A stretch of DNA of 10,702 nucleotides from an uncultured Flavobacterium sp. (GTDB lineage: Bacteria > Bacteroidota > Bacteroidia > Flavobacteriales > Flavobacteriaceae). Shown here piece after piece: positions 5,934 through 10,702 of the stretch; the stretch's first letter is position 1, and each line of letters opens with the position of its first letter. Made by a program: the position numbers and the translations under genes. A model generated the notes under the pieces. That model made no database searches. It worked only from the letters and a program-made list of their open reading frames with translations, and was not told the origin of the DNA. The stretch lies in contig CAMPIZ010000030.1 of the NCBI GenBank assembly GCA_946886675.1, positions 1-10,702 on the forward strand, read 5' to 3'.

Positions 5934-7445
5934 TTATTTTTCAGAAAAGCTTACCAGCCCAAGAGCCCTGTCAGAATGTTCCCTTACATTATCGAGCAGC
6001 CATTCGTTAGCATTAAGCGATTGTCCGTAAGAAGGTATCATTTCTTTAAGCTTCTCCTGCCATTCAGCAGATTTCTCCTGTTCAGGGAAACAGCGTTTAA
6101 GCAGGTCCAGCATGATAGATACAGCTGTAGATGCTCCCGGAGACGCTCCTAAAAGTACAGCAAGCGAACCATCGGCACTGTTTATTACCTCTGTACCAAA
6201 CTCCAGTTTACCGCCTTTTTCTTCGTCTTTCTTAATTACCTGTACACGCTGCCCTGCATTCTCAAGTACCCAGTCTTCCATTTTTGCATCCGGAAGGTAT
6301 TCTTTTAGGGCTTCAAGCCTGTCTTCTTTAGACTGTGTTACCTGCTCAATAAGATATTTTGTAAGCGAAAGGTTATGGTAACCTGCCGCAAGCATAGGGC
6401 CTATATTGTTTGCCTTAATAGAGGTAGGCAGGTCAAAATAAGAACCATGCTTAAGGAATTTAGTACTGAATCCGGCATAAGGGCCAAAAAGAAGCTCTTT
6501 CTTACCGTTTATCATACGGGTATCGATATGCGGAACCGACATTGGCGGCGCACCTACCGATGCTTTGCCGTATACTTTTGCGTTATGTTTTTTAATAACC
6601 TCTTCGTTCACACATTTAAGCCACTGCCCACTCACCGGGAATCCGCCAAAACCGTCACCTTCCGGTATATCGGCCTTTTCAAGAAGGTGAAGTGAACCTC
6701 CCCCTGCTCCGATAAATACAAACTTTGTGTAAAGGTTAAACTTATCCCCTTTTTCAAGGTCTTTTATCTTAATTTTCCATTTCCCGTTACCAAGCCCTGA
6801 ACGTCTCATTTTTTTAACCTCATGGCTAAAGTAGATGTTTACGCCCTCCTGCTCTCCCAGCCATGCAAACATATCGCGTGTAAGTTCACCAAAGTTTACA
6901 TCGGTACCTATCCTCATATTTGTAGCAGCAACAGGTTCTTTTAGGTCACGCCCTTCCATAACAAGCGGCATCCAGGAGGAAATAGTTTCCTTATCTGTAG
7001 AAAACTCCATCCCTTTAAAAACAGGGAACTTTTGCAGGGCTTCAAATCGCTTTCTCAGGTATTCTACATTATCCTCTCCCCATACAAAACTCATGTGCGG
7101 TATGCTCCTCACAAAATCTTCCGGGTTAGTAATTCGACCTTTTTCAACAAGGTAAGCCCAAAATTGTTTTGATACCTCAAACCATTCGGCAATTTTAACT
7201 GCTTTTACAGTATCTATAGCACCATTAGCAAGCTCCGGCGTATAGTTAAGTTCGCAAAAGGCAGAGTGTCCCGTACCCGCATTGTTCCAGGCGTCAGAAC
7301 TTTCGGCAGCTGCCACATCCAGCCTTTCATAAATATTGATTGTTACCTCCGGCATCAGCTCTTTTAAGAACACGCCAAGGGTGGCGCTCATAATACCGGC
7401 GCCAATAAGAACCACATCCGGTTCGTATTTTATAGTAGTGGACAT
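5934..7445 (-). CDS. mqo: Malate:quinone oxidoreductase
   Basis: Mqo is an FAD-dependent enzyme on the inner face of the cytoplasmic membrane. It oxidises malate to oxaloacetate and passes the electrons to quinone (probably menaquinone here), joining the TCA cycle to respiration. The 503-residue protein has full family length. The N-terminal dinucleotide-binding loop is VVLIGAGIMSATLG (11-24), with E40 at the end of the second strand as the likely FAD ribose ligand. The family stretch AWNNAGTGHSAFCELNYTP lies at 52-70, and the C-terminal LLGASPGAST matches the second FAD contact. The start is the ATG at 7443-7445, about 20 bases after a clear Bacteroidota -7 box. It appears to be transcribed alone. 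Confidence 0.96.
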   Translation of the reverse strand: MSTTIKYEPDVVLIGAGIMSATLGVFLKELMPEVTINIYERLDVAAAESSDAWNNAGTGHSAFCELNYTPELANGAIDTVKAVKIAEWFEVSKQFWAYLVEKGRITNPEDFVRSIPHMSFVWGEDNVEYLRKRFEALQKFPVFKGMEFSTDKETISSWMPLVMEGRDLKEPVAATNMRIGTDVNFGELTRDMFAWLGEQEGVNIYFSHEVKKMRRSGLGNGKWKIKIKDLEKGDKFNLYTKFVFIGAGGGSLHLLEKADIPEGDGFGGFPVSGQWLKCVNEEVIKKHNAKVYGKASVGAPPMSVPHIDTRMINGKKELLFGPYAGFSTKFLKHGSYFDLPTSIKANNIGPMLAAGYHNLSLTKYLIEQVTQSKEDRLEALKEYLPDAKMEDWVLENAGQRVQVIKKDEEKGGKLEFGTEVINSADGSLAVLLGASPGASTAVSIMLDLLKRCFPEQEKSAEWQEKLKEMIPSYGQSLNANEWLLDNVREHSDRALGLVSFSEK

Positions 7446-7464
7446 TGCTTAGAATTTGAAAGTG

Positions 7465-7472
7465 CAAAGGTA
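7465..7472 (-). promoter_or_regulatory. -7 promoter element of mqo (TACCTTTG)
   Basis: On the minus strand TACCTTTG matches the Bacteroidota -7 consensus TAnnTTTG exactly and lies 19 bases before the mqo ATG. I do not see a convincing TTG element at the right distance upstream, so only the -7 part is claimed. Confidence 0.6.
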
Positions 7473-7552
7473 CTTTCTAATTCTTAAAAAATTATCATAA
7501 TATCAACCCTGCATTACGTTAAAATTAATTTTTACGGAAAGCGGAATTTTTT

Positions 7553-7966
7553 TTATCTATTTTTTCTTGATAGATAATCCTGAAGTAAAATTGTTGCAGA
7601 AATTTCATCTACAAGAGCTATATTCAGCCGTTGTTTCTTTTATATGCCACTGTCTATCATGGTTTGAAAAGCCATTTTGCTTGTAAACCGCTCATCGGCC
7701 CTTTCTATTTCCATATCAGGAAATTGCGTTTTAAATTTTTCTACAAAAGCATTTATAAGCGGAGCGCTTTGCGAAGGCTCATTATTCATTTGCTTAGGCT
7801 CGCCAATTAATACTTTTTCTACTTTTTCTTTAATAAAATAGCCTTTTAGGAAGTCAAAAAGCAAAGGCGTTTCTACCGTAGTAAGGCCTGATGCAATAAG
7901 CTGAAGCTCATCGGTTACTGCAATACCTGTACGTTTTTGACCAAAATCTATAGCGAGTACTCTCAT
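7553..7966 (-). pseudogene. ruvX: RuvX/YqgF (pre-16S rRNA nuclease / Holliday junction resolvase-like) with an in-frame stop at codon 109
   Basis: RuvX (YqgF) is an RNase H-fold nuclease, essential in E. coli and linked there to maturation of the 16S rRNA 5' end; it was first annotated as a Holliday junction resolvase. The frame opens MRVLAIDFGQKRTGIAV with the first catalytic Asp (D7), then VLIGEPKQMNNEPS and ADERFTSKMA. It is cut by TAA at 7640-7642 after MIDSGI. Reading on in the same frame gives KKQRLNIALVDEISATILLQDYL and a natural stop at 7553-7555, for 137 codons in all, the family's usual length (E. coli 138 residues). Relatives have a third Lys where the TAA lies (AAA to TAA). The 108-residue product would lose the last catalytic Asp (position 120). 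N-Ile where relatives usually have N-Lys hints at relaxed constraint. A sequencing error remains possible. Confidence 0.85.
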
Positions 7967-8026
7967 ATACCATTTAGTTGAAAGGTTTAAGACTGAAATT
8001 AACTGTCGTCTATCAGATACCTAAAC

Positions 8027-8758
8027 CTAAAGTTTACCTATTCGCAAAAGTAATGGAAAATAAACTTTTTTATCACTGTTTTCCCAGCTTCTCCTTAAAT
8101 CTTCCCGAACTAAATCTAACGGATTGCTGCCATGCCCCTTAATATAATGCTGCACAGCCGACCATGTTTCCAGATAACCTGTAAGTTGCTCAAAGCTCCA
8201 TGTAAATTCGTTAGTAAATTGCGGTGTATCAACTTCCTTAAACGGAAAAGGAATAGTAGTATAGTTTTCATCAAGATAGCGGCGTTCAGGATCCCAGTAA
8301 GGCCCCGTGATGTTTTCATAAAAATGCTTCATTACCTTATCGGTTTCCGCATTAGAATAAAACAAACCATATCCAATAACCGCAATTATACCTTGCGGCT
8401 TTAATATTCTGCGCACTTCTGTATAAAAAGCATCAAAATCAAACCAGTGTATAGCCTGGGCTACCGTTATAAGGTCAAACTGAGCTTTGTTGAAATTAGT
8501 TTTTTCTGCAGGCTGTTCGCTGTAGGTAATATTAACAGCTTTTACAGCATTTTCAAGTTGCTTTTTACTGATGTCTATTGCCTCAACCTGTTTAAAATAA
8601 GCAGCCAGCTGTACCGCTACCTGTCCATTGCCTGTAGCCACATCCAGCGCAGTATCTTTATGGGTAACCTGCGCGACTATAAAATCTATCATTTCCTGTG
8701 GATATGCAGGGCGAAATTTAGCATACTGTCCTGCCTGTGTAGAGAAATTGTCTTTCAT
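8027..8758 (-). CDS. Class I SAM-dependent methyltransferase, substrate unknown
   Basis: This 243-residue soluble protein has a Rossmann methyltransferase core. FSTQAGQYAKFRPAYP (5-20) is a typical opening for the family. Motif I is LDVATGNGQ (38-46), with Ala-Thr where many relatives have Gly-Cys. The acidic SAM ligand is probably D62 in EAIDISKKQL. AQAIHWFDFDAFY (100-112) and RRILKPQGIIAVIGYG (116-131) complete the core. The pattern with IHWFD resembles the group that includes trans-aconitate-type methyltransferases of yeast and bacteria, but the substrate cannot be read from the sequence. It is only distantly similar to the methyltransferase encoded at 876-1670. The start is the ATG at 8756-8758, downstream of a good -7 box. 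The gene is divergent from dapD and ends 60 bases before the ruvX start, with no strong terminator between. Confidence 0.87.
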   Translation of the reverse strand: MKDNFSTQAGQYAKFRPAYPQEMIDFIVAQVTHKDTALDVATGNGQVAVQLAAYFKQVEAIDISKKQLENAVKAVNITYSEQPAEKTNFNKAQFDLITVAQAIHWFDFDAFYTEVRRILKPQGIIAVIGYGLFYSNAETDKVMKHFYENITGPYWDPERRYLDENYTTIPFPFKEVDTPQFTNEFTWSFEQLTGYLETWSAVQHYIKGHGSNPLDLVREDLRRSWENSDKKVYFPLLLRIGKL

Positions 8759-8778
8759 ACCAGTAAAGTTAACTAAAA

Positions 8779-8786
8779 CAAAAATA
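8779..8786 (-). promoter_or_regulatory. -7 promoter element of the methyltransferase gene (TATTTTTG)
   Basis: On the minus strand TATTTTTG matches TAnnTTTG and lies 20 bases before the ATG at 8758. The upstream -33 element is not clear. The surrounding AT-rich sequence makes a chance match more likely than for the mqo and dapD boxes. Confidence 0.45.
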
Positions 8787-8829
8787 ATTTAATAGAATGT
8801 AATTACTTTGTGATATTACTAAACCGCGC

Positions 8830-8861
8830 TTGGGTATAAGCCATAGCAGTTATTATCTTTG
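8830..8861 (+). promoter_or_regulatory. Promoter of dapD (TTG ... TATCTTTG)
   Basis: TATCTTTG at 8854-8861 matches the Bacteroidota -7 consensus exactly. TTG at 8830-8832 lies 21 bases upstream, within the range seen for the -33 element. The -7 box is 18 bases before the dapD ATG, so the leader is short, and there is no Shine-Dalgarno sequence. Confidence 0.65.
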
Positions 8862-8879
8862 CACAATTAATTTATTACA

Positions 8880-9695
8880 ATGAATAACATACAAACCATT
8901 ATAGAGCAGGCCTGGGAAAACAGGGCATTGCTACAGGAAGAAAAAACAACCAATGCCATAAGGGAGGTTATAGAAATGCTTGATGCAGGTAAGCTTCGCG
9001 TAGCAGAACCTGTTGAAGGCGGATGGCAGGTTAACGAATGGGTTAAAAAAGCGGTGGTTATGTACTTCCCTATCCAAAAGATGGAAACCCTTGAGGCTGG
9101 CATTTTTGAGTACCATGACAAAATGCCTTTAAAACGCAATTATGCCGAAAAAGGCGTACGTGTAGTACCTAATGCTGTAGCCCGTCACGGTGCTTATATA
9201 TCATCCGGTGTTATACTAATGCCAAGCTATGTAAACATAGGCGCTTATGTTGATGAAGGTACAATGGTAGATACCTGGGCTACTGTTGGCAGCTGTGCAC
9301 AAATAGGCAAGCATGTCCACCTAAGTGGTGGTGTAGGCATAGGCGGCGTGCTGGAACCGCTGCAGGCAGCTCCTGTAATTATTGAGGATGGCGCTTTTAT
9401 AGGGTCGCGCTGTATTGTGGTAGAAGGTGTAAGGGTTGAAAAAGAAGCAGTATTGGGTGCTAATGTGTGCCTTACAGCATCAACAAAAATTATAGATGTT
9501 ACAGGAGATACTCCTGTAGAAATGAAAGGTGTAGTACCTGCCCGCAGTGTTGTAATACCGGGAAGCTATACCAAAAAATTTGCAGCAGGCGAATATCAGG
9601 TGCCATGTGCACTTATAATAGGAAAGCGTAAAGAGTCAACCGACCTTAAGACGTCATTAAACAATGCGCTTAGGGAATATGATGTAGCGGTATAA
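8880..9695 (+). CDS. dapD: 2,3,4,5-tetrahydropyridine-2,6-dicarboxylate N-succinyltransferase
   Basis: DapD transfers succinyl from succinyl-CoA to tetrahydrodipicolinate, a step of the succinylase route to meso-diaminopimelate and lysine; it is a cytosolic trimer. The 271-residue protein has full family length. The N-terminal helical domain (about 1-75) contains EVIEMLDAGKLRVAEP and WQVNEWVKKAVV. The left-handed parallel beta-helix made of hexapeptide repeats follows (about 98-235), including VRVVPNAVARHGAYIS, VNIGAYVDEGTMVDTWATVG, SGGVGIGGVLEP and FIGSRCIVVEGV. The C-terminal strand region includes ARSVVIPGSYTKKF. The presence of dapD indicates the succinylase branch of DAP synthesis. It appears to be transcribed alone, from a good Bacteroidota promoter at 8830-8861. 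Confidence 0.97.
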   Translation: MNNIQTIIEQAWENRALLQEEKTTNAIREVIEMLDAGKLRVAEPVEGGWQVNEWVKKAVVMYFPIQKMETLEAGIFEYHDKMPLKRNYAEKGVRVVPNAVARHGAYISSGVILMPSYVNIGAYVDEGTMVDTWATVGSCAQIGKHVHLSGGVGIGGVLEPLQAAPVIIEDGAFIGSRCIVVEGVRVEKEAVLGANVCLTASTKIIDVTGDTPVEMKGVVPARSVVIPGSYTKKFAAGEYQVPCALIIGKRKESTDLKTSLNNALREYDVAV

Positions 9696-9714
9696 TCTTA
9701 TAATCTCAAATTAT

Positions 9715-9753
9715 GAATTACGAATGGATGGTTACCCCTGAAATTCGTAATTC
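9715..9753. repeat. AT-rich inverted repeat between dapD and the kinase-like gene
   Basis: The arms GAATTACGAAT (9715-9725) and ATTCGTAATTC (9743-9753) are perfect 11-bp complements around a 17-base loop. The repeat sits between two convergent genes, so it may act as a weak bidirectional terminator. Low GC in the stem and the lack of a clean T run make that uncertain. The GAATTACGAAT word is simple and could also be a remnant of a dispersed intergenic repeat. Confidence 0.5.
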
Positions 9754-9756
9754 TTA

Positions 9757-10524
9757 TTACTTTTTCTTCCCTTTCAGCTTTCGCTTCAGGTATTTCTTTT
9801 TGGTTATTTTTCTTTTAAATTCCAGTGTTTTTTCAAGTAGAATGGCATGTAGTTTTTCATAAGGCTGGCCGCTCAGCTCGGCATATCTTTCAGCAATTAT
9901 CTTAACCATAGTGCGCGAAGGCCACAACTTTTTAAAGTTGTCCATGCGGGCTTCCACGCTCATATTTTCAAACTTCATCCTGTTAAGGTCTATCAGGTAA
10001 AAATCATAACTATTGCTGCCTTTATCTACTATAAGGGTATTGCCGGGCGAGTGATCCAGGAAATTAATCCTGTTCTCGTGCATTTTGAAAGTAAAATCGG
10101 TAAACTGCCGTAATATCTCTCTGCGGTTAGCAAACAAAGGGTCGTGAATCAGTTCTCTAAAGGTAAAATCATAATCTATGTGCCTGCATATATAAAAGCT
10201 TTCCTTTAATCCGGTAGCGGTTTTATCCTCAACATAAGCAATAGGAAATGGTGTAAGTATATCCCTTTGCAGCAGGTACAGGGCATATTCAAAAGAGCGT
10301 TTTGCCTTGGATGGCCTGAATACCGAATAAACTATAGCGTTAATAGCATGCGGCTTTTTAAAATACTTGATGTTTACTTTTTCGCCAGCCAGAAAATTGG
10401 TCTTAATAATATTGCGCGAGCCCTTAACCAGCAACTCCCCTTCTTTATGAAAATCCTCTACAAGTTTGAGTATTAATTCCTTTTGCGAAGCATAGTCGGG
10501 ATGGGTGTAAATATTAAGAGGCAT
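9757..10524 (-). CDS. Kdo/LPS core kinase-like protein (WaaP/InaA-type protein kinase fold)
   Basis: This protein resembles the lipopolysaccharide kinase (Kdo/WaaP, InaA) family, which phosphorylates inner-core sugars of lipopolysaccharide at the cytosolic face of the membrane. With the start at the ATG at 10522-10524 it has 255 residues. Kinase landmarks fit: K53 in NIKYFKK as the ATP-binding Lys, E79 in RSFEYALYLL as its partner, the catalytic loop NFLDHSPGNTL with D157 and N162, and LIDLNRM with D179 in place of the DFG Asp. The very basic tail (about 237-255, many Lys) may contact the membrane or the acidic lipopolysaccharide. The frame is open to an ATG at 10569, but that 15-residue extension would cross the promoter region shared with the divergent glycosyltransferase gene, so the internal start is preferred. 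The neighbouring heptosyltransferase-like gene supports a role in the core oligosaccharide. Confidence 0.83.
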   Translation of the reverse strand: MPLNIYTHPDYASQKELILKLVEDFHKEGELLVKGSRNIIKTNFLAGEKVNIKYFKKPHAINAIVYSVFRPSKAKRSFEYALYLLQRDILTPFPIAYVEDKTATGLKESFYICRHIDYDFTFRELIHDPLFANRREILRQFTDFTFKMHENRINFLDHSPGNTLIVDKGSNSYDFYLIDLNRMKFENMSVEARMDNFKKLWPSRTMVKIIAERYAELSGQPYEKLHAILLEKTLEFKRKITKKKYLKRKLKGKKK

Positions 10525-10532
10525 AGTGTAAA

Positions 10533-10566
10533 TTTGCCTTAAAAGTAGAAAAAAAGTATTACTTTG
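10533..10566 (+). promoter_or_regulatory. Possible promoter of the glycosyltransferase gene (TTTG ... TTACTTTG)
   Basis: TTACTTTG at 10559-10566 has one mismatch to TAnnTTTG, and a TTTG at 10533-10536 lies 22 bases upstream, as expected for the -33 element. The box is 16 bases before the ATG at 10583. It lies in the 58-base divergent gap with the kinase-like gene. Confidence 0.4.
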
Positions 10567-10582
10567 CAATGATTTTAATTGT

Positions 10583-10702
10583 ATGAAGAAAGTACTTATT
10601 ATTCAAAATAAGAGAATAGGCGATGTTCTTATCGCATCAGTAATTGCCAATAACTTTAAGGCAAAATATCCGGACAGCGAAATTCACCTTATGGCCTACG
10701 AT
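10583..10702 (+). CDS. Glycosyltransferase family 9 (LPS heptosyltransferase-like), 5' part only
   Basis: The first 40 codons are present, and the gene runs off the window end with no stop. The sequence MKKVLIIQNKRIGDVLIAS followed by VIANNFKAKYPDSEIHLMAY is characteristic of the N-terminal Rossmann half of family 9 glycosyltransferases. These include the ADP-heptose:LPS heptosyltransferases that build the inner core at the cytosolic face of the inner membrane. The RIGDVL stretch after the first strand is the hallmark. The gene is divergent from the Kdo/LPS kinase-like gene, which fits a lipopolysaccharide core locus. The acceptor and donor cannot be read from this fragment. Confidence 0.8.
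   Translation, partial: MKKVLIIQNKRIGDVLIASVIANNFKAKYPDSEIHLMAYD

Noticed and set aside
7640..7642. Recoded stop (selenocysteine or pyrrolysine) in ruvX.
   Set aside because: The codon is TAA, not TGA or TAG, and the expected residue is Lys, so a nonsense change or sequence error is far simpler.
8022..8036. TAAAC-N5-GTTTA inverted repeat at the end of the second methyltransferase gene.
   Set aside because: The 5-bp AT-rich arms can occur by chance, and no T run supports termination.
10525..10569. 15-residue extension of the kinase-like protein to an ATG at 10569.
   Set aside because: It would occupy most of the gap to the divergent glycosyltransferase gene and add a hydrophobic tail-like segment not expected in the family.
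1..10702. Mobile elements, CRISPR arrays, tRNA or rRNA genes.
   Set aside because: No transposase or integrase-like frame, spaced direct-repeat array or cloverleaf-like segment was seen; the gaps between genes are all short.

Overview
This 10.7-kb window looks like a chromosomal segment of a Bacteroidota bacterium, most likely Flavobacteriaceae (Flavobacterium-like). The evidence is the low GC content, the near absence of Shine-Dalgarno sites, several promoters of the Bacteroidota type TAnnTTTG (clear ahead of dapD, mqo and one methyltransferase gene), and the protein families present: metal-type KdsA, Mqo, DapD, and a CreD next to a small winged-helix regulator. I see no mobile element, tRNA, rRNA or CRISPR array. 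No gene-free stretch exceeds about 125 bases.

Layout. 18-836 (+): kdsA, which makes the lipopolysaccharide sugar Kdo. It converges on a SAM methyltransferase gene (876-1670, -), and the two share a perfectly palindromic bidirectional terminator. 1757-5882 (+) is a co-directional block of seven genes: a six-helix membrane protein, a winged-helix regulator, a DUF1361 membrane protein, a Coq4-like protein, two related three-helix membrane proteins, and CreD. The block is cut into three transcription units, and each begins with a copy of the same inverted repeat, ACTTTG-N5-CAAAGT, 8 to 15 bases before the first start codon. The simplest reading is one envelope-related regulon controlled by the regulator encoded inside it. 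This is the best candidate here for a poorly described system. A second bidirectional terminator closes it against mqo.

5934-7445 (-): mqo, the membrane-associated malate dehydrogenase of the TCA cycle. 7553-7966 (-): ruvX/yqgF, broken by an in-frame TAA at codon 109. The conserved C-terminal coding continues in the same frame after the stop. 8027-8758 (-): a second SAM methyltransferase, divergent from dapD (8880-9695, +; lysine and peptidoglycan precursor synthesis). 9757-10524 (-): a Kdo/LPS kinase-like protein, divergent from the first 40 codons of a family 9 glycosyltransferase (heptosyltransferase-like) that runs off the window.

How the genes relate. kdsA, the kinase-like gene and the glycosyltransferase all concern the lipopolysaccharide core. 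dapD feeds the cell wall, and the creD block is probably envelope maintenance. The envelope theme is therefore strong, although only the creD block looks like a single regulated unit. Mqo, RuvX and the two methyltransferases appear to be unlinked housekeeping genes.
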